Positions 41,267-54,042 of a DNA stretch of 64,000 nt are shown one piece after another. The position numbers were made by a program, and so were the translations under genes. The notes under the pieces are model-generated. The model was not told where the DNA came from and did not search any database. It worked only from the letters and a program-made list of their open reading frames with translations. Origin of the DNA: Phaeoceros laevis (Eukaryota > Anthocerotophyta > Anthocerotopsida > Notothyladales); contig JBNGIQ010007638.1 in the NCBI GenBank assembly GCA_049999765.1, positions 1 to 64,000 on the forward strand, given 5' to 3'. Every line of letters begins with the position of its first letter. The first letter of the stretch is position 1.

Positions 41267-44200
41267 ATGGCGGGCGTAGGAGCGGGGGGAGGAGGCGGGG
41301 CTGCAGCTGCGCCAGCTTCTTCTGTTTGTTCCTCTTCTTGGCGCGTGGAGCTGGCGCTGCAGGGGCGGGCGTTGCGGTTGCCTCGCTTTCTGTTGCTTCT
41401 GCTGCTGTGGTGGTGTTGCTGCAATGTGGTGGAGGTAGGAGCGTGGGACGATGGGGATGCGTTGCTGGAGCTGCGGGCGGGCTTTTCCACCTCCTCCGAC
41501 GGGGGCGTGTTGCCCGGTTGGGACCGGGCGGTCAGTCCTCTGTTCTGCTTGTGGAACGGGGTGGAATGCTCGCTGCGGGAGCCCGGGGTGGTGGTTGGGA
41601 TTTTCCTCAACGGCACCAATTTGAGCGGGGAGTTGTCCCCCTCCGTGGGGAAGCTACTGGGGCTGGAGATGCTCTACCTCAACGACAACCATTTGAGCGG
41701 GCAGATACCTTGGGAGATTGGCCGGTGTGAGAAGCTGCGGGAGCTGGACCTGTCCGGGAACCTCTTCTCCGGGGACATCCCCTACAGCATTCCGCAGCTC
41801 AAGTTTTTGGAGACGCTGTCGTTGAAGGGGAACAGGCTCACGGGCCGCATTCCGACCACGCTGTCGCAGCTGCCTAATTTGAAGGAGCTGGACCTGGCGT
41901 CCAACAGGCTCACCGGGGAGATACCGTCGCTGCTCTACTGGAGCAATGTGCTGCAGTACCTGGGCTTGCGGGAGAACTTCCTCACCGGGGAGCTCTCCCC
42001 CGACATGTGCCGCCTCAACAGCCTCTGGTACTTCGACGTCCAGTCCAACAACATTACAGGGCCCATTCCCGACAACATTGGCAACTGCTCCAACTTCCAG
42101 ATCATGTCTCTTGGGTGCAATCAGCTCATTGGGCCCATCCCTCCCTCCATCGGCTACTTGCAGGTGAGCACGCTGTCGCTGCAGAACAATCGGCTGACGG
42201 GGCCCATTCCGGAGGTCATCGGCCTCATGCAGGCGCTCATTGTGGTGGATTTGAGTGGGAACTTGCTGGAAGGAAGCATCCCGCCCAACTTAGGCAACCT
42301 CACCTACGCGGACAAGCTCTACCTCAACGACAACCGCTTGACGGGTACTATCCCCCCTGAGCTGGGCAACATCAGCAGTCTGAGCTACCTGCAGCTCAAC
42401 AACAACCAGCTCACAGGGGAGATTCCGCCAGAGCTCGGTATGCTGCAGGAGCTCTTCCAGCTCATCCTCTCCGGCAACCAGCTCCACGGGCCCCTGCCCC
42501 CCAGCCTCGGCAACTGCACCGCCCTCAACTACCTGGACGTGCACCACAACTTCATCAACGGCAGTATCCCCCTTGAACTTGAGAAGCTCGACAATCTCAC
42601 CTTCCTCAATCTGTCGTCTAACTTGCTGTCAGGGCCTATTCCGAAGGAGGTGTGCTACATCATCAACCTGGACACGCTGGATTTCTCCAATAATCAGCTC
42701 ACGGGGCCCATCCCGCCGCTGATCGGCAATCTGGAGCACCTCCTCACCTTGGTGCTGCGGGGCAACGAGATCACAGGCGGGATTCCGGTGAGTATCGGGA
42801 ACCTGAGCCAGAGCCTCACGGTGTTGGATTTGTCGGAGAACCGGCTGTCAGGAGGCCTGCCCTTGGAGCTCGGCCAGATGCAGCAGCTGGAGACGCTGTT
42901 TCTCAACAACAACAGCCTGTCGGGGCCCATTCCCCCGCAGCTCCTGAACGGCTACAGCTTGAAGTACTTGAATCTCTCCTACAACAATCTGTCGGGAGAC
43001 TTCGCTGTGGGGAGCAACAAGTCGAGGTTTTCTGCTGACAGCTTTCTGGGCAATCCTCTCATGTGCAGTAGCGCGCATGGCACCTGCACCTCCTTGCCTA
43101 GCGTCTACGACGGACGATTGAAAGCTTCGGGGATATGGGGCATTGCTGTGGCGGCTGCCTGCCTGATGGCGCTGTCCATCTTCCTGGTGCTCAGGTGGAC
43201 TCACCCGGATATCTTCATGAAGGGTGCCCACAAGGCGTTCCAGGGTGGCTCCTACTTGGGCCCTCCCTCGCTGGTCATCTTCCACATGGGAATGGCTCTT
43301 CACTCGTACGAGGAGCTCATGCGGATCACTGACAACTTGAGTGAGAAGTTTTTGATCGGGAGAGGAGCCACCAGTGCAGTGTTCAAGTGTGCCCTCAAGA
43401 GCGGGCAAGTCATGGCTATCAAGAAGCTCTACTCCAACCACCCGGAGAATGTGTTGGAGTTCAAGTCGGAGCTGGAGACTGTGGGGAACGTGAAGCATCG
43501 GAACCTTCTGAGCCTCAGGGGCTACCTGCTTGCTCCTACCGGCAATCTTCTCTTCTACGACTATATGGAGAATGGGAGCTTGTGGGACGCGCTTCACGGC
43601 GAGTTCAAGAAGGCTCGGCTGGATTGGGGCACTCGCTTGAACATTGCTGTCGGAGCTGCCCAGGGGCTGGCATACCTCCACCACAACTGCAGCCCCCGCA
43701 TCATTCACCGGGACGTGAAGTCGTCTAACATCCTGTTGGACGCCAACTATGATGCGAGGCTTGCAGATTTTGGTATAGCGAAGAGTGTGCCCATGTCCAG
43801 GTCTTTCACTTCAACCTACGTGGTGGGTACCATCGGCTACATCGATCCCGAGTACGCTCAGACTTCGAGGCTGAACGAGAAGTCAGATGTCTACAGTTTC
43901 GGCATCGTGCTTTTGGAGCTTCTGACAGGGAAGAAGGCTGTGGATGATTCGGGCAACCTGCTGCAATGGGTGGGGACCAAGCTGAAAAATCATTCCGTGG
44001 TGGACATTCTGGACGAGCAGGTTCTCACAACGAGCGTGGACGCTAGCCAGCCGGAGAAGGCTGTCAAGCTAGCTCTGCTCTGCACCAGGGAGACCCCCAG
44101 CCTTAGGCCTAACATGTATGAAGTGTCCCAGGTTCTCTTGTCCATGCTGGAGCTTTCCGTGCCCAAGCTTCCTCCGGTACCTGATCAGTCAGGATCTAGT

Positions 44201-44335
44201 CCTGGGCAGCGTCGCTACTTGGATGACTATGTCGAAAGCAAGCACCGGAAGGCTACTTCGGAGAGTAATTCCTCCGATGATGCCCATCTGCTCCTCCAGT
44301 TTGGAGAAGTCATCTCGCAGAATACTTCCTCCTGA
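41267..44335 (+). CDS. ERECTA-family leucine-rich-repeat receptor kinase, intronless
   Basis: This is a 1022-residue plasma-membrane receptor kinase. It has a hydrophobic signal segment at about 41-58, a Cys-containing LRR cap, about 20 LRRs of the plant SGxIPxxLGxLxxL type to about 590, a transmembrane helix at about 622-644 and a Ser/Thr kinase at about 690-960. The kinase has the Gly-loop IGRGATSAVFK, Lys in VMAIKKLYS, HRDVKSSN, DFG and IDPEY. The kinase text (ELMRITDNLSEKFLIGRGA, NGSLWDALHG) and the tail SSDDAHLLLQFGEVISQ match ERECTA closely, so I assign the subfamily with confidence. ERECTA receptors perceive EPF/EPFL peptides with TMM/SERK partners and control growth and stomatal patterning through YODA MAPK. 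The ATG at 41267 is the first in frame; the open frame continues upstream without an ATG. Angiosperm ERECTA genes have more than 20 introns; none is present here. Confidence 0.93.
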   Translation: MAGVGAGGGGGAAAAPASSVCSSSWRVELALQGRALRLPRFLLLLLLWWCCCNVVEVGAWDDGDALLELRAGFSTSSDGGVLPGWDRAVSPLFCLWNGVECSLREPGVVVGIFLNGTNLSGELSPSVGKLLGLEMLYLNDNHLSGQIPWEIGRCEKLRELDLSGNLFSGDIPYSIPQLKFLETLSLKGNRLTGRIPTTLSQLPNLKELDLASNRLTGEIPSLLYWSNVLQYLGLRENFLTGELSPDMCRLNSLWYFDVQSNNITGPIPDNIGNCSNFQIMSLGCNQLIGPIPPSIGYLQVSTLSLQNNRLTGPIPEVIGLMQALIVVDLSGNLLEGSIPPNLGNLTYADKLYLNDNRLTGTIPPELGNISSLSYLQLNNNQLTGEIPPELGMLQELFQLILSGNQLHGPLPPSLGNCTALNYLDVHHNFINGSIPLELEKLDNLTFLNLSSNLLSGPIPKEVCYIINLDTLDFSNNQLTGPIPPLIGNLEHLLTLVLRGNEITGGIPVSIGNLSQSLTVLDLSENRLSGGLPLELGQMQQLETLFLNNNSLSGPIPPQLLNGYSLKYLNLSYNNLSGDFAVGSNKSRFSADSFLGNPLMCSSAHGTCTSLPSVYDGRLKASGIWGIAVAAACLMALSIFLVLRWTHPDIFMKGAHKAFQGGSYLGPPSLVIFHMGMALHSYEELMRITDNLSEKFLIGRGATSAVFKCALKSGQVMAIKKLYSNHPENVLEFKSELETVGNVKHRNLLSLRGYLLAPTGNLLFYDYMENGSLWDALHGEFKKARLDWGTRLNIAVGAAQGLAYLHHNCSPRIIHRDVKSSNILLDANYDARLADFGIAKSVPMSRSFTSTYVVGTIGYIDPEYAQTSRLNEKSDVYSFGIVLLELLTGKKAVDDSGNLLQWVGTKLKNHSVVDILDEQVLTTSVDASQPEKAVKLALLCTRETPSLRPNMYEVSQVLLSMLELSVPKLPPVPDQSGSSPGQRRYLDDYVESKHRKATSESNSSDDAHLLLQFGEVISQNTSS

Positions 44336-46602
44336 ACCAAGCCCTTCCCTTGGCTCCTCCGCCAACATGTCTCCCGGGACTATCAACTTCTTCAGGTGTG
44401 TTGTAATGGGGGTTGGCTCCCTGAGGATGGATCCGGCGGACTCTCTCTCATCTTCGTCTCCCTCCGCTTTGTAAAATGTTGCACCCATCAGAGTGGGATC
44501 ATAGGCACTAGCGCTTTTGACAAACTAACAGCTACAAGATGCTTTATTATCTGCTGAAGCGGGACCGACTTGGTCGTTTTTCTGTTGAGGTACAGCCATG
44601 TTCTTGGCATAGCTGGATACTAGTCTCCAATAGACTTTCCTCCATTCATCTTCAAGCTGAACCGAGAAGTTCTTGACCTGGTGTCCGTCTTTGAACGTTC
44701 TTTGTACGAATATGATGGTGCAAACAATTGCACGCACTTTATTAGCACATAGCGCGTTTGTCCACGAAGTCCGAACTCCAAAGGCTGGCTGCCTCTTTTG
44801 CTTTACACTAAAGCCTGCTGCTCACAAGAACCATGGTTAAGTCTCCCGGTTTTGTGCCAATGAGGAATTATCACCATATCCCCCCCCACCATGCCAGAAT
44901 GGTATGTTTTCCGTTTGAGGAAGTAGTAGTACCATTTTCCCATGCATCCACCACGCCAAAATGCGATGTTGTCCGTCCTCGAAGTTGTCACTTTTCGCAG
45001 CACGATTACTGTTCGGAACGTGTGAAATTGTAAACGCAGATGATGAGGACATTGTGGGGGAAGCAACAATTTGAAGCTAGTCGATGGTAACAGCACGCAT
45101 TGACGTTCAGAACTTGTGTGAACGCAGAGGCCGTTAAGAGGTTGAATTTTTGCAGTTCCGCTGTACTGTACGCTCTCAAAGTTTTGATCGTGCGCATGAT
45201 GAGTGCGCAAAGCACAATCCGATCACGCAAAGCCCAACTACGGCTGTGCAGTGATGAAGTTCGAAGGTCGAATTATGGCACACTTCGCAGTGGCCAAGAA
45301 TCTGTAATATGCAACTACCAGTATAGGCAAGAGAATCAAACATGGACAAGCTTAAAAAGCTCTTTTGAAACATCAGAAGTACATCGCAATTTGTATTATA
45401 AAAACCTAGCATGGCCAAGGATGCCAACAATGGTTCCACTCTCTAAGTCTCGACACACCAAAGACTAAGAATGTGGGTAGATCCCTTTGTAATACCAGAT
45501 TAGCAAAAGCCCAAGCTTGGCCCAAGCCTCCCTACTCTCCCTGTCTGCTAAAACATTTCCACCACAGACAGTTTTGGTCGGCAGCCAAAGAGAAGAGCCA
45601 CTGAGTGACAGATGACTCCAAAAAGCCAGGAGAGCAGAAATGGCTGAATACCGAAGGCTGGAAACAAGGCAACTTTGACCTTGCAAAAAAAAGCCCGGTA
45701 AACAATTAAGACAGCCACAAAAACAAGCGCAAACTTGCTGACTGTATGGTAGCGCGGGCCAAGCTTAGACTCGGAGCTAAAAAACCAGCAAAACCACCCC
45801 TGCAAGACTACTGCAAAAGAGGCAGCCAGACGTTCTGACATCACCTCTTGAAAAACGAGGGTGGAAAAGCTGGATGAGAACCAACAAAGACCACAAAACC
45901 ATTGTATGATGACAACTTGCACCCTAAACCGACATGGCAGGCAAACCTAGCCACAGGGGACACCACCCCCAAGACTTCTGTCTCCACACCTTCAAAAAGA
46001 AGGTGAAAAACCAGGACGACACAGACAATCACACACAAAAAAAGACTAGACTGTACACTGCTGCCAGACGATTTGCAGATCGTCACTGCACTGCCAGATG
46101 GGTGGAGAACTTTGCACCATGGGCAACTGTGTTCCCAGGAGCATAGACTCCTCTCCAACGCACTTCCCATCCAGAGCTCTGGTAGCCGCAGACTGACAGA
46201 CCTTTTGTTGAAGCTTCCCTGCATACTCCCAGAGTTCACACTTCATAATCCCCCTTTCCTGTATCCGAGAAAAAAAAACCCCGAACTGCAGAATAATGAA
46301 CAATCCAGAACAATCCACCAACGAACTCCACCTCCGTCCTCCTTGATGTAGAGTGCAATGCCTCAAGATAGACATGACTGGCCATGGAGTGACCAACATA
46401 CCTACTCCACAGCTAGGAGAACTTGAGCAGAAACACTCCCAGTGGAAGAACCAGCCGTAGGACAATGAGAAAGGAAATGATGGATTCACCAACTCAGAGC
46501 CTTTAGCGATCAGCCAGCCACTCCCTCACTTGCAGATCGCATGTCAGGTTCTGAAAATGACGGACATCACGCCTCAGTAATCGATCCAGCCACGTCGCCT
46601 CA
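44336..46602. other. Intergenic; 3' regions of convergent kinase and bHLH genes
   Basis: I see no gene. Open frames on both strands at 44,500-46,500 are short and overlap, with no family match. Both flanking genes end into this stretch, so part will be 3' untranslated sequence. Confidence 0.5.
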
Positions 46603-48263
46603 TCAAACCACTGTCTTCAGTAGGGCTTGCAGAGATGTGACAATGTCGTCTGCTGATCTCTCACAACCATCTTCCACCTGCACCACGCCAGTTCCTGGTC
46701 AGACCACCCCGACAACAAACAGGAATACCCCGAAGCTGGTGAAAACGAGGCAGCAAAAGAAAACAGGAACTGGCGGCTTTACCTGAGCGCTGAAGGTAAG
46801 GTCTAGAGATGTATCCGAGAAAGATAAAACGTTGGCATTTAAGACGACCAACTGAAGGTTCTCGAGCTCAGCCAACGCCTTGGGAAGCAGGCCCTTCTTT
46901 TTCTCGCAATGTATGCGAATCAATACATGCTTGTCAACCATTCTAGCCTCAATCTCTGGCGGTTGTTCGCTCTCATCGGACGTTTCCTCTATTTCTCCTG
47001 CAACATCCTCTGGCGAGCAGCACCTGGACTCCTTGCAAGATGCAGCAATGAGCTTCACAGAGGAGACTGAGCGGACCTTCTTGGGGGCTTGCTCCTCCAG
47101 AGTTTTCAGACGCTCTTGCAGCTGCTTAACATACTTGATGGCATCTCCCAAGACAGAGGCCTTGTCCATCTGCAGACAGCGCAAATCGCGAGTCAGACAA
47201 AAACCAGATGCGAAGTGAGGCCTACACAATGCTTGGAGGAGATACCTTCTTCAGGCCCGGGACGATTGCAGACAAAGCAATAAACCGCTGGCTGAGCTTC
47301 TCACGACGTTTCCGCTCTGCCATGATGTGATCCTGAGTGTGGCCCTTGGCTGGGGCCACAGGCGCTTTGACCTCGGGGCTAAGCCTTGCAGCCTGGATTT
47401 CCGGGTTGAAGATTTCTGGTTTATGAGCCCCTCTAATGGACTCAGTAGGAGAGAGGGGCGTGTCCCGGGCGCCCACAGGACTATGTGTTTCGAAGGAGGT
47501 GCCCTCGTTGGTAGTAGTACTCTCCGGGCCCACTGATCCGGCCGAACCTGCTGCAAGCTCCGCTTGCCCGAAAGGAGTCCTCGTTGCAGCGGTCTCCTGC
47601 ATGTCGTCTCGGAGCTTAGCCAGGGAACTGCCATAAGCCTGAAGATCCCTGACATGGAACTGCTGAGAGAGTAGCTGCTGGTGCATCTGGTGTTGCATCT
47701 GCTGCTGCATCTGCTGCTGCGGAAGCTGGTGCTGTTGAGGGTAGAAAAGCTGCTGCTGCTGCTGCTGCTGCTGCTGATGTTGCAGCTGCTGCTGCCTAGC
47801 ACGCTGGACCGGAACACCCTGTGCAATACTGTTTCCATTTGCCTTTCCGAGGTAGGTCAAGTTCTCCCAAGGGCTCGGCTTGAGCATCTTAGCCGGACGT
47901 TCAAAGGAGGAGTAGGGATCCGTGGGCGAGAAAGATGCCTGGTTCAGCGGCGCGCTGCCAAAAACAGGTTTCACATCCCTAGGCTTCAGGTGAGGGAGGC
48001 AGCTCCCGGCGTCGACGTTGTTGGCCGAGTTGTTGATCATGGCAGAGAGCTGGTCCGAGTGGTCGTAGAGACTACCCAGGTGACGGACTAGGGCAGGATC
48101 GTCCAAACCCTGCAAACCAGAGGAAGTAATGCCGTTAGAACGCAAGAGCACATCAGCAGAAACCTTGAAGCCGACAAGCTAAAGATTCCCAGCGGCCCCC
48201 CAACAGACGTACGAGTTCTGACAGCCACTGCATTGCAGGGTTAGCAGACGGAGCCACTTCCAT
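46603..48263 (-). CDS. bHLH transcription factor with ACT-like C-terminus (subfamily IVa-like)
   Basis: Four coding exons on the minus strand are predicted: 48213-48263, 47246-48109, 46783-47169 and 46603-46677. All junctions are phase 0 and GT-AG (introns 103, 76 and 105 bases), giving 458 residues. The start MEVAPSANPAMQWLSEL joined to GLDDPALV resembles the N-terminus of plant bHLH18/19/25/NAI1. A Gln-rich middle (about 120-180, nine consecutive CAG codons) may be an activation region. The basic helix HIMAERKRREKLSQRF carries the His-Glu-Arg residues for E-box contact. The loop and second helix (MDKASVLGDAIKYVKQLQ) follow after a conserved intron position. The C-terminal ACT-like domain ends VEDGCERSADDIVTSLQALL. 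It is a nuclear regulator. In flowering plants the group acts in jasmonate, iron and ER-body genes; the role here is unknown. Confidence 0.88.
47750..47776 (-). repeat. CAG trinucleotide run coding polyglutamine in the bHLH gene
   Basis: Nine pure CTG units on + (CAG on -) encode Gln9, within a wider Gln-rich stretch from about 47660 to 47800. A pure trinucleotide run in a transcription factor is likely to vary in length between individuals. Confidence 0.9.
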
Positions 48264-51200
48264 AATTCGATACCCCCTCCCGGTTGTAGATTCTTCCACC
48301 TGCCCCACACCCATCCGGACCCTTCGGCGTGACCACAAACGTTACCACAAAAAATGGAAATGATGTTGCCAGGCATTTTCCGGGACCAGCAGACTGACCT
48401 GTTGGAATGCAAGACCCAGCTTAACGGGCCCGACTCCTGCTCAGAAGGGGAGGCTCCTCCTCATCCCCAGCCCTGGAAGCTCGTGCAGAACCGCCCGCGC
48501 GCTAGTCTCCTCAGACCCGAGGCATGCACAGAGGCCAGGTCCCCTCCTCCCAGGCTCCCTCCTAACCTGGTGCGGAGTTTCCTTCCTAGGACCCTGTGCA
48601 GGCGGCGGCGGCCGAGCTCCCCAGACAAAACCTCGCACGGCAGGCGAGTCCAGCAGTAGTGCTCTGCCGCGGGCTGGCTGCTCCTCACCGCTGACGGCTC
48701 GGGAGGGAACGACAGGGCCGTGAAGAGAGACAGAAACAAGAAGACGGCCCAAAACATGAAGAGCGAGGCGAGCGAGCCTGCTGCAAGACGACCAACGCCA
48801 GGCGCGGAGGAAGGCCTTGCAGACAGCGGTGAGGAAGCAGCGCGGCGGAGCAATGCACAACACAAAGGAGCCTTAAGACAAGGCCCGGATCAGGAGACAC
48901 CAAAATGGCGGAGGAAGACGCGGATGCATACACAGAAGAGAATGCCCTGTGGAAGAGCCACGCCACCGAGACAAGGTTGGAGCAAGCAGCAGCTTCAGCC
49001 AGCAGCAGCAGGAGGCCAGCGGGGAGACAGGGAGATATCACTCACGAGAAAGTGCGGAGCGGATGGTGGTGGCGATGAGATTGTAGGGCAGGCAGGCACG
49101 CAGGCAGGCGGGGGAAGTCAGGGGAGGAGGAGACAGCGAATGGATGAGGGAATCGGAGGGCGAAACCGGCGATACCACCGAACCACCGCGCTACCAGCCA
49201 AAGTCGGTGCCGGTTAATTAGCTCCACTGTTAACACAGCGTCCGCAAATGTTGGCCCCGTGTCTCACGTGGCGACGAGATTCCGGGCATTATACGGAAAC
49301 CTGGCCTCATTTGCGTATCCGTGCTCCGTCCCCGCTTCCCATTCCCTCTCTCCAGGCCACACGTATGCACTAACCTCTCTACTTAGTGCCGACTTTTCCT
49401 GCGTGCGGTGCTAAACGAACACAACATAACACGGAGTGCAAGGACAGATGCCCGGGATTTTACAGTGAAGGCGGCGCAACTGGGAGTGGGCGAAACCCCT
49501 CGGGCTGGCAGCGCCCCACAGCGGGCAGCCGAGCAGCACAGGCTGGACAATGGTCTGGTTGGCGTGTGTGAACGGGGCTCGGCGGGCTCTGACCGACCTG
49601 CAGAAGCGGTCATTTCGGACGCAGCGACAGCACGTGAAGGATCGTCTGGAACGTGAGCCCAACTACTTCGAGCCTGACCAGCTTGTCTGAAGTGGATGGA
49701 GTGCTTGAAGCAGCCGCTAACTCTTTCCATTAGCGAACTTTCCGTCTGTCACTCACTGGAAACAAAAACTAAGAAAATGAATGCTTCTTCTTTTGCAATT
49801 TTCTATCCCTCCATCCTGCTCGTACTCCTACAATACTACTGGCCCATCGGGAATTTGGGCTGGCATAGGACGGCGGCGATGCCGATGCCAATCACCCCTC
49901 TCAGCAAGCTTGCTCCTGTGTGCAGATTGTAGGCAGTGGGGCCTATTCCTTCTTCCTGGAAAGACAGTGTCGTGAAATTTGCTATCAACCTCGCAAAATG
50001 TACAAGCATCTGCAGCAGGACAGTCCATGAAAAGTTATTCGGCTACTGTAGCGGATGAATGTTTTATCGTGGGGCTTTGAGCCATTTTTAGCCTACTCGC
50101 TTGCTTGCTCGGGATTTGGTGAATCATCATGGGTGCAGCCGGCTGATGTTAGATATATCTCCTGTTGTTTTTACTCAGCGTGAGCGAACACGGCTTTTTA
50201 TGACAACCGAGCCGAGCCCGGCCCGTTGGGACCCATGTGCCACGGCGCAGAGCTCAAGAGAGGAGAAAATGCCTCCAACCGGTGGCCCTGTGAGGCAGCA
50301 GCAGCAGCAGAGGCAGTGGCAGAGGCGGAGGCCAAGGCAAGTGGCCAGCAGCTTCCTCAGGAGCACTGACTGGTGGTGGATGTGCAATCATCGAATCCGA
50401 ATAGCCTTCGATTTGGTGTCAGCACTCACAGCGAGTGAGGTAGGTTTGGTGGGAGCCATGGGAGTGTACTGCTAGACTAGTAAAAGCTTACTTTTCACGA
50501 ATTCGATACGATGCACTGCCTGCCATCATCACTCACTACTGCCAACCTCCACACTGCCCTGCACTCTTAAGTCTATATTCGGCTGTGCCAGGGCAAGACG
50601 TTCTGTGCTGCTGGCTGGGTACGATAGCAGCGGGCATGGGATCCTCTTACTGGAGTGAGCCCCACCTCAGTTCCTCGCCCTCATCTCTTGGCCTGGCCGG
50701 TGGCCTGCATCCTACCAGCTTTTGGGCTTTTGGCTTGGGCAGAAAGGGGAGCTGTCCGGCACAGTGAGCAGCAACCCTTTGTCTTGTATTGTTGAGAGCA
50801 GGCTAATTGCTACTCTGTTTTGTTTTTTCATCAGGCCAGCTAGACTGCTTTACTGATGTAGTGTGCAGTAAAACACCTCCAAGCTGGCTATGGCCCTAGC
50901 CAGATCTTTGCCGGTGTACGAGTAGTGAGGAGTTCTGCAGGCAGGCAACCGAACAAAACTCGTAGTTTAGAACAGATGGGGAATAAGAAGTGAAAACCCC
51001 TGACTGCTGACTGTAGCTCCAACTTCCGTAACATGGACTGATGATTGTTTTTTGCTTTAGCAAAAAGATAACCCACCTGGCTCCACAGCTGGGCCACACC
51101 TTTGCTGACCATTATTCGCGTACCTGGTAGCCATATCCCCCAGAGCAGGCACGCGGAGGGGAGCACCTGCTGGGGTGTGATGAGCGAGAGACAACAGGAC

Positions 51201-54042
51201 TACGGTTGGTTTTGTTGTGCACTAAATCACCTGCCATTAGGAAAGAGAAGACAGGTAATGGTGACGAAGGAAGCTTCTGAGAAGGCATTTAGCTCCTAGG
51301 GGAACGGAGGCACTAGAAAGACCGACAGGCAGACACACTCCTATACAGTTAGTCTAGAACTGGAATATACTGCACACCCCACCCCGCGTCCCTCTCACGT
51401 CTCCCCTCTTCCCTTCCAGCACACAAGTATGAGCACAGAGGCACCGCTGGCCATGTGCCGTGTGGCAGATCTCCACAGGCGAACTGCACCCCCTTCTCCT
51501 ATCTGGCTACAGTACCCGAAAGCAGGTGACAGACTGATGACCTAAGGTGGCTTCACAACTTTCCCTTGCATGCCAGCCACAAGGAATCTGGCTGCAGTAG
51601 GATTTCAGCCGGAGAGGCAGAACCGGAACCTTACTGTCTCGGTCGATGAGCCGGACGAGAGGAACCAACTTTAGAGGTGCTGCTACAACCGATGACTCCA
51701 GAAAAAGAGGTTCCGGGAAAGTCACAGAGCCCCAGCCCGGCGCCAGGACCAGCAGCGCAGCCATATTCCTTACTTATGTCTCACACCTTCGGATGACTGG
51801 CCGATATTTCAAATCATATCGAAGGGCTCCCGCTCCCGCCTGCCTGCTCGCCCTGGAGTATACTTCGGCAATCTGACATTGACAAAGCTTCTTCACATGG
51901 TTTCGACGCTGTTGAGAGCAGCAGAGCAAGCAGGCACTGTCAGGCCTTGCAGGATCTACTGTTGCATGGTCTATGCCCTCCCCAGAATCATGTGCCCTTG
52001 ATGGAGTTTCCCCACCAGCAAATTGGCCCTCCAAAAAGCCAGTCAATCTGCTGCTGCCCTTGGCTCAATAGAGACCCTTAAGAAAAGGGAAGAGGCAAGG
52101 CTCCCCTCCATCTGCTGTCATATTCTCGCCTCCGGCAAGAATCTTCTCACTAGAGGTCCGTGACCCCTTCAACAGTACAACCCCCTGAGACTGTCGACCG
52201 CCAGCACGGGTGACGGGAGCCCTCATCACGTAACTTGTAACGTCAGCCTCTTTCCTGCATCCACACAGCTGGGTCAAGATGACATCCCACCAACCCACAT
52301 TAGCAAATTGTGTTGATATGGCGCCTCTACAGGTGATGTCATGGAGAGGGAGAGAGACACCACAGGTGGTCCACTCAGTTTGGGACACTTGTGAGCCCAG
52401 CATGACTGGACCAGCCATCCGCCTACTTATAAGCAACCTCGGCTACAACATTCAGCTCCACCTGGCCTCGCAGCATTTTTCAGCAAGAGATGGACCTTTC
52501 CAGCCCTACTCTTCTCACTCTGCTGACTGCTCAAGCCTCACATTCCTCGGACTTTGCTTCCCTCCGACGTTCCAGTAATCCAGTGAATTGCTACAATTTT
52601 CAAACAGCACCTCGCCGATCTTGTGAGACAGGCAGTAAACATGAACCCTCACCATTGTTGAGCATCGCTTAGAGTTCGGAACGTCTGACTTTAGGCTTTA
52701 GGCCTACAAGCTAGACGGATTTGCCTCTTCGTCGGATGTGCAACAAATCCCTCCTAGCTGATCAATTAACAGCCTGTCCAATGCAGGTTCTCAGGTAAAC
52801 CATGTCACAGAAGCCTTTCTCTCGGATACTAAACATGCGTTTTCAACACTTCACCCTTGACCTCATCAGAATCTTCAAAACAAGCCGGCCCTCGACAGCT
52901 GCCACCATCCGACCTGGACAATTGGCTTACAACCGCTTGACTTCAATCCCAAGGAGCTCACTAAACACCATGCACACGGAGACTTTCACCCGCTGCTACC
53001 CCCCTCTTTGCTGAACACGTTCTGCAACACTGGGGCAGCCATGATGTGTCGCGCAAAGCAACGGCAGAAACGTGTCACTGGACCTATTCTAACACTCCAT
53101 TTAAAACACTTGTACATCAACAATTTCAACAAACAGACAAAAGTAGTGACCTTCATACTACTAGGCCACAGCAGTAACCCTACAGTTAGACAACACCTTG
53201 GTTTTCCTCCTCCTTCGCGGTCGCTGCATGTTCAGATCCTATCAGCAACTCTTTTAGGAGCGTTTCGCTCTTGGCATCTCGGCCGCTCCTGCGAGTCTAT
53301 CAACATGTTCCATTCACTAACTATGGCCCTAACATTGAGATTGGGTTGGTGGCCCTTCATTTCGCCACATGTGCTCTTCTTCGTTGGCCATCCCAATTCA
53401 CCGGTCCCGAGAAACGCAGGCTTGTTTCGTCAAACCCTAATGTGCTAGCATACCGCATACTCTATACTCTATTCAGTGAATGAATGAACCGCGTCCGACG
53501 CACTGAAAAAGGATGGCAAGAGAACAGCTATACTTTAGGCTACTTGTTTTTCAGGCCATGAAATGTTAGATGTAAGCGGGCTGATTCAGTTTCTTGCTAA
53601 CACAATGCTAACCTTCGGACTTCGGAGCCAGGTAAAATGTTGCCTTTCAACTCATCGATGGCCTGTAACCTTGAAAAAGTCTATGGTCATAGTACATGGG
53701 ATGGCGTCAATTGACGCGATATAGGAGAGCTCTGAAGCTGGTAAAGACAAGGTGGTCACGAAATAGCAACGGAAGCTGCCCACATGATGACATAATAACT
53801 GCAAGGGGGCCTAGGAAAGAGATCACTATAGACACTAGGACAGATCAAGAGGACAGTACTATACATAATAAAACACAGTCCTTTCAAACTCCACGCCCTT
53901 CGGATGTTTCTCATGAGATGTTACTCTGCTCTTGCATGGCAGTTGCCTATGCCCCTTCTGCAAGGCTGAGCTACGCTCCCACCTTCACAGCAGGCACCTT
54001 GTGATGCTTCACAAGGAGGAGCCAGATTTTTCAGCCCTGCTG
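48264..54042. other. Long intergenic stretch without a supported gene
   Basis: 48,264-49,250 is GC-rich and probably holds the bHLH 5' untranslated region and promoter. 49,380-50,480 and 51,500-53,500 have only short open frames on both strands, with no recognisable family and no consistent splice-joined product. An ORF from 50269 (69 residues, Gln-run then WWWMC) has no support beyond openness. 53,000-54,042 probably includes the 3' untranslated region of the G-alpha gene. A long non-coding RNA or a fast-evolving gene could be missed here. Confidence 0.45.

Noticed and set aside
45548-46500. Minus-strand open frames with hydrophobic stretches downstream of the bHLH gene
   Set aside because: They lie in the likely 3' region of convergent genes, are fragmented, have no family match, and the bHLH protein is complete without them.
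46699-46782. Open reading of the bHLH exon 3 into VKPPVPVFFCCLVF
   Set aside because: This is read-through of the last intron. Splicing at 46782/46678 restores the ACT-like C-terminus.
49383-53500. Many short open frames on both strands
   Set aside because: None shows domain similarity or a chain of phase-compatible exons.
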